Source of the DNA: Pedobacter xixiisoli | GTDB taxonomy: Bacteria; Bacteroidota; Bacteroidia; Sphingobacteriales; Sphingobacteriaceae | Direction: 5' to 3' | NCBI RefSeq assembly: GCF_900215335.1 | Contig: NZ_OCMT01000001.1 | Span: 372,001 to 436,000 of the forward strand | DNA length: 64,000 nt | In this document: positions 46,844 to 55,639 of the stretch, piece after piece | How the letters are laid out: every line of letters begins with the position of its first letter | How positions within the stretch are numbered: position 1 is the stretch's first letter | Notes under the pieces: model-generated | The model's database searches: none | What the model was told of the DNA's origin: nothing | Seen by the model: the letters and a program-made list of their open reading frames with translations, nothing else | Made by a program: the position numbers and the translations under genes

Positions 46844-46891
46844 AACAATAGTTTTTGTTAAGGAGTAACAACCTAAAGAGAAACTTGTTTT

Positions 46892-47515
46892 TTACTGGTA
46901 AAATTGAAGATAAGTTTTGATGATGAGCCAAATGGCAAAGCCTATAATCACTACACCGGCAATTTTGTTCAGCTTTTTTAAGGTGTTTTCCTTAATCCGA
47001 TAACGCAGCTTGCTTGCATAATAAGTTTTTAAGCCGTCGATAGCCAGTTGTGTAGCCATAGCGATAAGGAAGCAGAGAATTTTTTCAGGTAAAGTGCCTA
47101 ATTTTACAGAAATAATTCCACTGACTACTACCCAAAACATCAGGGTAGAAGGAGTGAGGATGCACATCAAAAAGCCTTTGAGTACATATCCTCTTTTGCT
47201 CACTTTGATATTATCGCCTTCGCAATAGTTGATTTTTACGTTCGATAGAAGATAGTAGAGACCAACACCTACAATGAAAATTCCACCTACAATACCTACG
47301 TATTTATCAAATTCTCTCTGGTATTTAAAGAAGTGCGAACCAAATAGCACAAGGGTAATCAAGATAAGGTCGCTTACGATAACGCCAGAAGCAAGAGAAA
47401 ATCCTGCTTTAAAGCCTCTTTCAATGCTGGTCTTAATCATGGCGAAAAAAACCGGTCCTGTTAAAAAAGATGAAATCAGTCCCGCCCCAATACCCAAAAT
47501 GATTGCTTCAAACAT
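46892..47515 (-). CDS. LysE/RhtB-family amino acid exporter
   Basis: A 207-residue membrane protein with six hydrophobic helices. The first carries the family hallmark GIGAGLISSFLTGPVFFAMI, followed by RGFKAGFSLASGVIVSDL. LysE-type proteins export amino acids or similar metabolites by proton exchange. The length is typical. Divergent from the sugar transporter gene at 47725, with a 209-bp shared upstream region in which no clear promoter could be fixed. Substrate unknown. Confidence 0.9.
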   Translation of the reverse strand: MFEAIILGIGAGLISSFLTGPVFFAMIKTSIERGFKAGFSLASGVIVSDLILITLVLFGSHFFKYQREFDKYVGIVGGIFIVGVGLYYLLSNVKINYCEGDNIKVSKRGYVLKGFLMCILTPSTLMFWVVVSGIISVKLGTLPEKILCFLIAMATQLAIDGLKTYYASKLRYRIKENTLKKLNKIAGVVIIGFAIWLIIKTYLQFYQ

Positions 47516-47724
47516 GTTTACTTTCGTAATTTCTGCTAATATGCGATTTTCAGCTCTAAAACCTTAATTTTTATTCAGTTTTTACAATTGGAGAAGTTGC
47601 TGCTAAAACGTAAAAAGCTATAACCATGGTGAGTAATGTTAAAGTGTAAAAAGTACACTATTGGTTTCGGAAAAATTAACTATGTTTATCGCAAATTTTC
47701 AAACCTTAAATTTTATAACCAAAT

Positions 47725-49155
47725 ATGGAACAGAATTCAAAGACCAACTGGGCGCAGTTTATACCTCTAGTAACTGTGTTCTTCTTTTGGGGCTTCGTTG
47801 CAGCAAGTAACGATATCCTCATCCCAGTTTTTAAAGAAGCTTTTAAATTATCGCAAAGTGAAAGCCAATTAGTATCATTAGCATTTTATATTGCTTATAC
47901 AGTAGGTTCTTTAATATATTTAGGTATTTCTACATTAATGAAAACCGATTTAATTAATAAAATTGGTTACAAAAATAGCTTGGCATTAGGCTTGGGTATT
48001 TCTGCAGTTGGTACTTTATTATTTTATCCAGCGGCAAACTTAGGTTCATTTCCTTTAATGCTTGCCGGTTTGTTTACCGTGGCTTTGGGTTTCTCATTAC
48101 AACAAACGGTGGCAAATCCTTTAGCTATTGCGTTAGGACCAATTAAAACGGGTTCGCAACGCTTAACCATGGCTGGAGGTATCAATAACTTCGGTACTAC
48201 CATTGGTCCACTTATTGTAAGCTTTGCCATTTTTGGTACAGCTGCAAATGCAACAACTACACTTGATATCGAAAGTGTTAAAATTCCTTATTTGATACTT
48301 GGTGCAGCATTTTTAGCTGTTGCCATCTTATTGAAGTTTTCGGCATTGCCTGATAAACCAGCGTTAGTAGAAGCAGAGGTGGAAGATGTTAATCACAAAG
48401 GTTCTGCATTGAAATACCCTCAGTTGGTATTGGGTATGATTGCAATTTTTGTTTACGTAGGGGTTGAGGTTTCTACAGCAAGTAACTTACCAGATTATAT
48501 GAGCCACAAATTGGGCTTTGCTACTAAAGACATCGCTCCATATATCTCGCTTTATTGGGCAAGTATGATGATTGGTCGTTGGACCGGTGCAGTTGAAGCT
48601 TTTACTGATAAGGTAAGCTTGCAAAAGGTTTTGAGATTTATTGCACCATATTTGGCTTTCGGTGTTTTCCTATTGGTAAATGCTATTGCAAAGCACGATT
48701 TAGCACCTTTCTATGTATACGGCTTAATCATCCTAGTATTAATTGTTGCCGATGTTTTAAGTAAAGGTAACCCAGCTAGAATGTTAATGATTTTCTCTTT
48801 AATCGGTATTTTGGCCTTAATCACTGGTATGTCTACTTCTGGAATGGTGAGCGTTTATGCTTTCACAAGTGTGGGTTTATTCTGTAGTACTTTATGGCCG
48901 TGTATCTTTACTTTAGCTGTTAGTGGTTTAGGTAAAAATACCAGTCAAGGTAGTAGCTATTTAATTATGATGATTATGGGTGGTGGAATTATTAGCTGGT
49001 TACAAGGTTATGTTTCAGAATATACTGGTATTCAGTATAGCTATGTAGTTGGTGTATTGTGTTTCGCTTATTTAGTTTTCTATGCGTTAAGAGCAAGTTC
49101 AATCTTAAAAGCTCAAGGCATCAGTTTTGATAAAAAAGTTTCTGGTGGTCACTAA
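47725..49155 (+). CDS. FucP/GluP-type sugar:proton symporter (MFS)
   Basis: A 476-residue protein with about 12 helices. The N-terminal FFWGFVAASNDILIPVFKEAF is the FucP-family signature, and LQQTVANPLAIALG and GGINNFGTTIGPL are further family blocks. Family members import fucose, glucose, galactose or N-acetylglucosamine with protons. No kinase or catabolic gene sits next to it, so the sugar cannot be assigned. It is followed by its own terminator, hence a single-gene unit. Confidence 0.92.
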   Translation: MEQNSKTNWAQFIPLVTVFFFWGFVAASNDILIPVFKEAFKLSQSESQLVSLAFYIAYTVGSLIYLGISTLMKTDLINKIGYKNSLALGLGISAVGTLLFYPAANLGSFPLMLAGLFTVALGFSLQQTVANPLAIALGPIKTGSQRLTMAGGINNFGTTIGPLIVSFAIFGTAANATTTLDIESVKIPYLILGAAFLAVAILLKFSALPDKPALVEAEVEDVNHKGSALKYPQLVLGMIAIFVYVGVEVSTASNLPDYMSHKLGFATKDIAPYISLYWASMMIGRWTGAVEAFTDKVSLQKVLRFIAPYLAFGVFLLVNAIAKHDLAPFYVYGLIILVLIVADVLSKGNPARMLMIFSLIGILALITGMSTSGMVSVYAFTSVGLFCSTLWPCIFTLAVSGLGKNTSQGSSYLIMMIMGGGIISWLQGYVSEYTGIQYSYVVGVLCFAYLVFYALRASSILKAQGISFDKKVSGGH

Positions 49156-49178
49156 ATTCATTTGACTTCCAATTTTAG

Positions 49179-49207
49179 AACGGCTTTCCATTATGGAAGG
49201 CCGTTTT
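49179..49207 (+). terminator. Intrinsic terminator of the first sugar MFS gene
   Basis: AACGGCTTTCCA (49179-49190) pairs with TGGAAGGCCGTT (49194-49205), one G-U, followed by TT only. It begins 24 bp after the stop codon. Confidence 0.75.
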
Positions 49208-49313
49208 AGTATCTATTCAAACGTTTGCGGAGACTTAGTTTTTAAATTTTTTTAAAATGTGGTTGCTTTTGTTTAAGTTAGTCGAATAATTTAAACCAAA
49301 CTAAAACCAAACG

Positions 49314-50603
49314 ATGGATTCTATACAACCACAAAAAAAAGCCACGGCACTCGTGCCAATGGTTATTTGTTGCGCCTTATTTTTTATTCTAGGCTTTGTC
49401 ACCTGGGCTAATGGTTCTCTTATCCCTTTCGCAAAAAAGGCCTTCGATCTCGAAACAGATCTACAAGCATTCTTAGTTACTTTTGCTTCGTATATCGCAT
49501 ATTTTTTCTTAGCCATTCCAAGTTCTTGGATACTTAAAAAAATAGGTTTTCATAATGGTTTAGTGGTAAGCTTGGTAGTTTTAGGTCTTGGCTCTTTGTT
49601 ATTTATCCCAGCTGCCGAAAAAAGTAGTTATGTTTTGTTCTTGACAGCAATATTCGTACAAGGATCTGGTATGGCTTTACTTCAAACTGCAGTAAATCCG
49701 TATCTAAGTATAATTGGGCCTATAGATAGCGCTGCTCAACGTATTTCTATTGCGGGTTTCTGTAATAAAACAGCGGGCATTGTTGCCCCTATTGTTTTGG
49801 GGGCTTTGTTGTTGAAAGGAGCTAATGCGGCAGAGGCAAGGTTGGCTAGTGCTGTAACAGAATTAGAAAAGCAAGCGATACTTAATGAATTATTAGATCA
49901 GTTACATACACCTTATTTAGCCTTAGCGATATTGTTAGGCGTGCTTGCCTTATTGCTTAAGTTTGTGAAGCTTCCAGAAGTTAATGTAGATGAAGAAGAA
50001 GTTTCTACAGAAGTCAGTAGTAATTCTAGTAAAACGATATTTAGTTACCCACATCTTTTCTTAGGTTCTTTGGCTATTTTCTTTTGTGTCGCTGTAGAAG
50101 TAATGGCAGGTGATATTATTGGAACTTACGCTAGGGAATTAGGTACAGTTCCTCAGGTTTTTAGAGATAATGCTACTGCATTTACGTTAGGTTTTATGTT
50201 AGTTGGTTATTTAATAGGGATGACAACTATTCCGAAGTTTATCAGTCAGCAAAAAGCATTGATGGTTTGTACCTTGGTGGGTATTTTGTTTACCGTATTA
50301 TCAGTATTTACTTCTGGTGTAACTTCGTTTTGGTTTGTTGCTTTGCTAGGTTTGGCAAACTCTTTAATGTGGCCAGCTATTTTTCCCTTGGGCATCAAAG
50401 GCTTGGGTAAATTTACCAAAACAGGTTCGGCTATTATGATTATGGGTATTGCCGGTGGTGCGATTTGGCCATTGGTTTATGGCTTTATGAAAGATAAATT
50501 ACATATCGACTTTCAGCATGCCTTCTTGTATGCTATGCTACCAGGTTATTTGTACATTATTTATTTTGCCACAAAAGGGCATAAAGCTGGTGCAAAAAGT
50601 TAA
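49314..50603 (+). CDS. Second FucP/GluP-type sugar:proton symporter (MFS)
   Basis: A 429-residue, 12-helix protein of the same family as its neighbour but clearly diverged: FFILGFVTWANGSLIPFAKKAF replaces the first signature, with GMALLQTAVNPYLSIIGP and GFCNKTAGIVAPIVLG. This version is closer to the glucose/galactose (GluP) group. The two genes probably arose by an old duplication or clustering. It has its own upstream gap and terminator, so separate regulation is likely. Substrate not assignable. Confidence 0.92.
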   Translation: MDSIQPQKKATALVPMVICCALFFILGFVTWANGSLIPFAKKAFDLETDLQAFLVTFASYIAYFFLAIPSSWILKKIGFHNGLVVSLVVLGLGSLLFIPAAEKSSYVLFLTAIFVQGSGMALLQTAVNPYLSIIGPIDSAAQRISIAGFCNKTAGIVAPIVLGALLLKGANAAEARLASAVTELEKQAILNELLDQLHTPYLALAILLGVLALLLKFVKLPEVNVDEEEVSTEVSSNSSKTIFSYPHLFLGSLAIFFCVAVEVMAGDIIGTYARELGTVPQVFRDNATAFTLGFMLVGYLIGMTTIPKFISQQKALMVCTLVGILFTVLSVFTSGVTSFWFVALLGLANSLMWPAIFPLGIKGLGKFTKTGSAIMIMGIAGGAIWPLVYGFMKDKLHIDFQHAFLYAMLPGYLYIIYFATKGHKAGAKS

Positions 50604-50647
50604 ATAGAAGCTATAAATTTTTCCAACACAATAAAAATACTAATTTT

Positions 50648-50686
50648 GAAAGCTCTTCGGTTAATAACCGGAGAGCTTTTCATTTT
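50648..50686 (+). terminator. Intrinsic terminator of the second sugar MFS gene
   Basis: AAAGCTCTTCGGTTA (50649-50663) pairs with TAACCGGAGAGCTTT (50665-50679), one G-U, then TCATTTT. It ends directly before the dCMP deaminase gene. Confidence 0.85.
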
Positions 50687-50692
50687 ATAACG

Positions 50693-51151
50693 ATGGCAAA
50701 AAAAACCTTTAACGAGATTTATATGAACTTAGCATCAGACCTTGCTAGTCGCTCGCATTGTGTGAGAGCGCATGTAGGGGCAGTGCTAACTAAAGATACC
50801 CGTATCATTTCCATCGGATATAATGGGCCACCACCCGAAACACATAACTGTGATGAAGAATGGCCAGAAACAGGTTGTGCTAGAGATAGCAAGGGAAGCT
50901 GTTCTTTAGCCTTACATGCCGAAGAAAATGCGATTCTTTACGCGGTTAAAAATGGTTCGAAGATAGAGGGCTCTACACTGTATACTACGCTATCTCCCTG
51001 TATTGCTTGTGCGAGGTTAATTTTATCATCAGGTATTAAAGAAGTTTTCTACCGCGATTCTTATGCTGCCTACAAAGGTTTAGGTAGCGATGAAGGTGTA
51101 GATTTCTTAAATAGATTTGGGGTGAAGACTACCTTGTTGAGTAGTAACTAG
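50693..51151 (+). CDS. dCMP deaminase-type zinc cytidine/deoxycytidylate deaminase
   Basis: A 152-residue cytosolic enzyme with the zinc site HAEENAI (His and catalytic Glu) and SPCIACA (two Cys). GAVLTKDTRIISIGYNGPPP is the family's N-terminal block, and GCARDSKGSC may hold the additional zinc/allosteric site of dCMP deaminases. The enzyme turns dCMP into dUMP for thymidylate synthesis. ComEB is a related name for the same family. It is a single gene between two non-coding gaps. Length and motifs are normal. Confidence 0.88.
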   Translation: MAKKTFNEIYMNLASDLASRSHCVRAHVGAVLTKDTRIISIGYNGPPPETHNCDEEWPETGCARDSKGSCSLALHAEENAILYAVKNGSKIEGSTLYTTLSPCIACARLILSSGIKEVFYRDSYAAYKGLGSDEGVDFLNRFGVKTTLLSSN

Positions 51152-51285
51152 ATTTGTTTTTGAATCATCTAAGCCATCTTAGTACATTTTAGTTTTGTGT
51201 ATCGTTTAGGCTTAGGTTCATTAAAATGTCTTAGGTGGTGGTTATTTGTAATGTTTTGAGTTAAATAGACATGATAGGAGCGAGC

Positions 51286-51325
51286 ATCCCGATGTTATCC
51301 TGAGCTTGACGAAGGATATCGGGAT
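51286..51325. repeat. Palindromic repeat before guaA
   Basis: ATCCCGAT (51286-51293) and ATCGGGAT (51318-51325) flank GTTATCCTGAGCTTGACGAAGGAT. The open frame that reaches guaA from 51306 runs through this repeat, so that N-terminal extension is not real coding sequence. Confidence 0.55.
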
Positions 51326-51440
51326 AAAGCAAATAGCAGGACTTTCGGGGCCGATAAGCACTGAAATTGCTCTTCATAAAAAAAATCAAATAAGCTTTAA
51401 ACAATTAACCAAATGTCATCTCAAATTCTTACTTTTGCGG

Positions 51441-52967
51441 ATGCTAGAAAAAATCATTATCCTCGATTTTGGTTCGCAATTTACACAGCTTATTGCACGT
51501 CGTGTTCGCGAATTAAATGTATACTGCGAAATTCATCCATTTAACAACATTCCAGAATTAGATGCTACGGTAAAAGGAGTAATCCTTTCGGGAAGTCCAT
51601 CGTCTGTGCGCCAAGAAAATGCGCCATTTGTAGACTTGAATTTGTTTAAAGCTTACCCATTATTGGCAGTTTGCTATGGAGCGCAGTTTATAGCACAACA
51701 AAGCGGAGGTAATGTAGAAGCATCGGCGACGAGAGAATACGGTAGAGCTAATTTAAGCTTTGTTAACAACGAAAATCCTTTGTTTAAGGGTATTTTGGTT
51801 GATTCGCAAGTGTGGATGAGCCACGGTGATTCCATTACTCAAGTGCCAGAGAATTTCGAAATTATTGCAAGTACTTCTGAAGTTAGGGTAGCGGGTTATC
51901 AGGTAAAAGGAGAAAATACTTATGCCATCCAATTTCACCCAGAGGTAACGCACAGTACAGATGGTAAAACTTTATTATGCAACTTCTTGGTTGGTATTTG
52001 CGGTTGTAGCCAAGACTGGACTTCGGACGCTTTTGCCGAAACTACCATTGCAGACTTAAAAGCTCAGTTAGGCGATGATAAGGTGGTTTTAGCGCTTTCT
52101 GGTGGTGTGGATAGTAGTGTGGCTGCCGTATTATTGCACAAAGCTATCGGTAAAAATTTGCACTGTATTTTTGTAGATAACGGATTACTACGTAAAAACG
52201 AATACGAAAGTGTATTAGAGCAATACAAGGATTTTGGCTTAAACATTAAAGGTGTTGACGCAAAAGATAGATTTTTAGGTGAACTAGCTGGCGTTGAAGA
52301 TCCAGAGAAAAAACGTAAAATCATTGGTCGTGTGTTTATCGAAGTTTTTGATGATGAAGCACACCAAATTCAAGATGTGAAGTGGTTGGCGCAAGGCACC
52401 ATTTATCCAGATGTAATCGAATCTGTTTCGGTTAATGGTCCGTCAGCTACTATTAAATCGCATCACAACGTAGGTGGTTTGCCAGATTTCATGAAATTGA
52501 AAGTAGTTGAGCCCTTAAAAACGTTATTTAAGGATGAAGTTCGTAGAGTTGGAAACACTTTGGGCTTAGAATCGTTTATTTTAGGTAGGCACCCTTTTCC
52601 TGGTCCTGGTTTAGGTATCAGAATTATTGGGGAGGTGACTGCAGAGAAAATTGCGATATTACAGGAAGCAGATCATATTTATATCCAAAACTTGAAAGAT
52701 GCTGGGTTATATGACCAAATTTGGCAAGCTGGAGCGATATTTTTACCGGTGCGTTCAGTAGGTGTAATGGGTGATGAACGTACTTACGAGAACGTAATCG
52801 CTTTGAGAGCCGTAGAATCTTTAGATGGTATGACTGCAGATTGGTGCCATTTGCCTTATCCGGTACTCGCTAAAATATCCAATGAAATTATCAATAAAGT
52901 AAGAGGAATTAACCGAGTTGTATATGATATTAGTTCGAAACCGCCAGCAACTATTGAGTGGGAATAA
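51441..52967 (+). CDS. guaA: GMP synthase (glutamine-hydrolysing)
   Basis: It makes GMP from XMP, ATP and glutamine. The N-terminal amidotransferase domain has [30 protein letters not shown] with the nucleophile Cys, and FHPEVTHS with the catalytic His and Glu. The ATP-pyrophosphatase domain has [11 protein letters not shown], and the C-terminal dimerisation domain has [13 protein letters not shown] and ends [17 protein letters not shown]. The start at 51441 ([11 protein letters not shown]) gives 508 residues, the usual length; the longer frame from 51306 is repeat sequence. TACTTTTG at 51430-51437 looks like a -7 element ending only three bases before ATG, which would make the transcript nearly leaderless. 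Confidence 0.97.
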   Translation: MLEKIIILDFGSQFTQLIARRVRELNVYCEIHPFNNIPELDATVKGVILSGSPSSVRQENAPFVDLNLFKAYPLLAVCYGAQFIAQQSGGNVEASATREYGRANLSFVNNENPLFKGILVDSQVWMSHGDSITQVPENFEIIASTSEVRVAGYQVKGENTYAIQFHPEVTHSTDGKTLLCNFLVGICGCSQDWTSDAFAETTIADLKAQLGDDKVVLALSGGVDSSVAAVLLHKAIGKNLHCIFVDNGLLRKNEYESVLEQYKDFGLNIKGVDAKDRFLGELAGVEDPEKKRKIIGRVFIEVFDDEAHQIQDVKWLAQGTIYPDVIESVSVNGPSATIKSHHNVGGLPDFMKLKVVEPLKTLFKDEVRRVGNTLGLESFILGRHPFPGPGLGIRIIGEVTAEKIAILQEADHIYIQNLKDAGLYDQIWQAGAIFLPVRSVGVMGDERTYENVIALRAVESLDGMTADWCHLPYPVLAKISNEIINKVRGINRVVYDISSKPPATIEWE

Positions 52968-52986
52968 GTTTTTAAGATTTAAATTG

Positions 52987-53080
52987 GAACCACATAGACA
53001 CATAGTTGTATTTATTATAGATATGATTGGTGGATTTTTGAAGGTTTTTTCTTTTAAAAACCTATGTACCTATGTGGTTA
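52987..53080. repeat. Inverted repeat spanning the start of the lipoprotein gene
   Basis: AACCACATAGACACATAG (52987-53004) and CTATGTACCTATGTGGTT (53062-53079) are inverted copies about 57 bp apart. They form a long hairpin around the 5' end of the following gene and affect the choice of its start codon. Confidence 0.6.
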
Positions 53081-54267
53081 AAAATTCTTTCCAACTTTTA
53101 GCAATAACCTTAATTGCTGGGTTGGCGAGTTGTTCGCCCAAAATAACTAAGCCGGTGGTGAAAACCCCGGCTAAACCTGTAGAACAAAAACCTGCCGTTA
53201 AGTTTACGCAAGGCAATATCAGTGTTTTTGTTCCTTTTCAGCTGAACAAGTTTAATCTTAAAACAGTTACCAAAGCTCAAATTGGCAAAGCTGATATGGC
53301 TTTAGATTTTTATCAAGGTTTAATGTTGGGCATTGATTCTGCGGCTAACTCGGGTTTAAGTTTTAAGGTGAATGTGTTTGATAGTCGAGATGATAACAGT
53401 CAGCTAGCTGCGTTAAGTAAGAGAGAAGCTGTTAAATCGAGTAATTTGATTATCGGGCCAATTTTTCCAGATGGCATCAAATACATGACTACATTTTCGG
53501 AAGCTAACAAGATGCCAATAGTTTCACCTTTAGCAGCTTCCAAGCCTAGCGAGTTCAATAATCCCAACTTAATTTCGGTCGTAAACGACATTGAACAGCA
53601 TGGAATTAAAGTCGCTGGTTATATTGCTAAACAATACAAAGCAGATCAAGCCATTGTGGTGCTAATTAATACCAAGAAATCATCTGATGAGCAATTTGCA
53701 GCTCCAATTAGAAAAACCTTTGCTGCTAAGTATCCTGGTTTTTTAGTGCAGGAGTTTTCTTCAACCTACGTATTCGAAACGAAGATGGTAAAGGGTAAGA
53801 AATATGCGGTAATTGTTTGTTCTGATGATGCTCCTTTTGTGGCTCCTAGTTTAACTAAGCTGCATAAAATGAAAAATGTGAGTGGATATCCAATTCAAAT
53901 CTTTGGACATCCAAATTGGGCAAAACAGACCTATAATATTGAGCAACTGCAAAATCTTCAAACGGTGTTAAGTTCGTCGTATTACGTCGACTACAAAAGT
54001 AAATCTGTGGTAGAATTTATAAAAGCTTACCGTGCTAAGTACGAATTTGAACCTACCGAATATGCCTTCAAAGGTTTTGATGTCGGTTTTTACTTCGGAA
54101 AATTGCTGGCAAAACACGGTGCCAGTTACGCAGATTTTATCATTAAAGAAAACTACAAAGGTTTACATAACGATTTTGATTTTGGTTACGATGCTGAATA
54201 CGGCTATTATAATCAGCACTTGATGATGTTGCAATATAAGAATATGTCGCTGATGCAGGTGGATTAG
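53023..54267 (+). CDS. Periplasmic-binding-protein-like lipoprotein
   Basis: The mature part (from GLASC) resembles the type 1 periplasmic binding fold of amino-acid ABC receptors: GKADMALDFYQGLMLGIDSA, NLIIGPIFPDGIKYMTTFSE, MPIVSPLAASKPSEF, VAGYIAKQYKADQAIVVLIN. No transporter genes are nearby, so it may be a structural or sensing protein. Relatives with a LysM domain are often found beside guaA in Bacteroidota; LysM is missing here. The start is uncertain: ATG 53023 gives a long leader, while GTG 53074 gives an ideal lipoprotein signal (MVKNSFQLLAITLIAGLASC). The inverted repeat at 52987-53080 overlaps both. A start at 52918 inside guaA is unlikely. Confidence 0.75.
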   Translation: MIGGFLKVFSFKNLCTYVVKNSFQLLAITLIAGLASCSPKITKPVVKTPAKPVEQKPAVKFTQGNISVFVPFQLNKFNLKTVTKAQIGKADMALDFYQGLMLGIDSAANSGLSFKVNVFDSRDDNSQLAALSKREAVKSSNLIIGPIFPDGIKYMTTFSEANKMPIVSPLAASKPSEFNNPNLISVVNDIEQHGIKVAGYIAKQYKADQAIVVLINTKKSSDEQFAAPIRKTFAAKYPGFLVQEFSSTYVFETKMVKGKKYAVIVCSDDAPFVAPSLTKLHKMKNVSGYPIQIFGHPNWAKQTYNIEQLQNLQTVLSSSYYVDYKSKSVVEFIKAYRAKYEFEPTEYAFKGFDVGFYFGKLLAKHGASYADFIIKENYKGLHNDFDFGYDAEYGYYNQHLMMLQYKNMSLMQVD

Positions 54268-54315
54268 ATAATGGGAATAAAGAGCAAGGAACAAGGAATA
54301 AAGATTGAGGAAACC

Positions 54316-54353
54316 CTCTCTGCCTTCGGCATCTCTCCCTAAAAGGAGAGAAA
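54316..54353. repeat. Dispersed repeat, second copy
   Basis: CCCTCTCTGCC..GGCATCTCTCCCT and AAAAGGAGAGAAAAG repeat the element found at 45109, including its internal hairpin. It lies in the 146-bp gap before the methyltransferase gene. Confidence 0.55.
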
Positions 54354-54413
54354 AGTACTTGGGAACGGAGCTGAACAACCAAACAACGAAATAACCAAAC
54401 AACTAACCAACCA

Positions 54414-55577
54414 ATGAAAGTACACCACCATATCAGGGCATTTGAGCAGGTTTTAGCAAGTTACGATGGTAAATTGCCATTGCACAGGCACTTGATTATT
54501 TATTTTAAACAACATAAACAAATGGGCTCATCAGATAGGAGATGGGCAAGTAGGTACATTTATAGTTATTTTAGGTTGGGTAAAGCACTTTCATCTTTGC
54601 CGGCTATAGAGCGTTTGGCCATTGCTGATTTTCTTTGTAATACCGATTTAAGTTTAATTACCGAGCATACTTTTCCTGCTGCTGCTGAACTTGTTGGCAA
54701 ACCAATTAAAGAAAAAATTGCTTTCGTAAAGTCGCAGTATCCGAATTTCGAGCTAGAGGATGTTTTTCCTTTCGACAGCGAATTATCAGATGGAATCGAT
54801 AAACAAGCATTTCTACTTTCCTTATTTGTACAGCCAGATTTGTTTATTCGGGTTAAAGAAACGCATCTTCCAACAATAAAAGCTAGACTGGAAGCAGCTG
54901 GAGTTACTGTTAAAGAACTATCAGATACTACTTTAGCTTTACCTAACGGTACCAAATTAGAACAAATCATTGACGACCAAAGGTTATATCAGGTTCAAGA
55001 TTCTTCATCACAAAAAACTGGCGATTATTTCCTGCCTAATGCCTATGATTATTGGTGGGATTGCTGTGCCGCATCCGGCGGAAAATCTTTATTGATTCAC
55101 AGTTTAGAGTCTAAGGTGAAATTACTGGCAAGCGATGTAAGAGAAACTAGTTTAGGGAACCTACAAGAGCGTTTCATTTTAGCAGGAATTAAAGATTTTC
55201 AGAAAAAGACAATTGACCTCTTGCAAAATAACGACCAGATATTGCATCACTATGAATTTGATGGTATTTTGCTAGATGCGCCTTGCTCTGGTGCAGGTAC
55301 TTGGGGACGTACGCCAGAAATGTTGTATCTATTTGAGGAACATAAAGTTGCCAACTATGTGAAGTTGCAAAAGGCAATTGCCGAAAATGTAATAAAATAC
55401 TTAAAATCGGGCAAACCTTTAATCTATATGACTTGTTCTATATTTCGAAAAGAGAATGAGGAAGTGGTGAATTATTTGCTGGATAAATTGCCTTTAAAAT
55501 TGGAAAAAATGCAATTAATAAAAGGCTATGATAATAAGGCAGATAGCATGTTTGTAGCAAGATTGATAAAAAAATAA
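54414..55577 (+). CDS. RsmB/NOP2-family RNA m5C methyltransferase
   Basis: A 387-residue cytosolic SAM-dependent enzyme. Motif I is WWDCCAASGGKSLL (about 218-230), the SAM-binding acidic residue is in LASDVRE, and LLDAPCSGAGTWGR and YMTCSIFRKENEEVV hold the two cysteines of the catalytic cycle (PC and TC motifs). The N-terminal 200 residues are a helical RNA-binding region. Such enzymes methylate C5 of cytosine in 16S rRNA or tRNA; RsmB modifies C967. The exact target in this lineage is inferred. The gene stands alone, 146 bp after the lipoprotein gene. Confidence 0.9.
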   Translation: MKVHHHIRAFEQVLASYDGKLPLHRHLIIYFKQHKQMGSSDRRWASRYIYSYFRLGKALSSLPAIERLAIADFLCNTDLSLITEHTFPAAAELVGKPIKEKIAFVKSQYPNFELEDVFPFDSELSDGIDKQAFLLSLFVQPDLFIRVKETHLPTIKARLEAAGVTVKELSDTTLALPNGTKLEQIIDDQRLYQVQDSSSQKTGDYFLPNAYDYWWDCCAASGGKSLLIHSLESKVKLLASDVRETSLGNLQERFILAGIKDFQKKTIDLLQNNDQILHHYEFDGILLDAPCSGAGTWGRTPEMLYLFEEHKVANYVKLQKAIAENVIKYLKSGKPLIYMTCSIFRKENEEVVNYLLDKLPLKLEKMQLIKGYDNKADSMFVARLIKK

Positions 55578-55639
55578 ATAAACTTACTCCTTTTGGTTGT
55601 TTGTTTTTACTATTTTTCTAACCTGTTTTATATATAGAA

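Noticed and set aside
51306..51440. N-terminal extension of guaA
   Set aside because: It is translated from a palindromic repeat; GuaA begins at [11 protein letters not shown] at 51441 and then has standard length.
52918..53022. Start of the lipoprotein gene inside guaA
   Set aside because: It would overlap the guaA end by 50 bp and put a long unrelated segment before the signal peptide.
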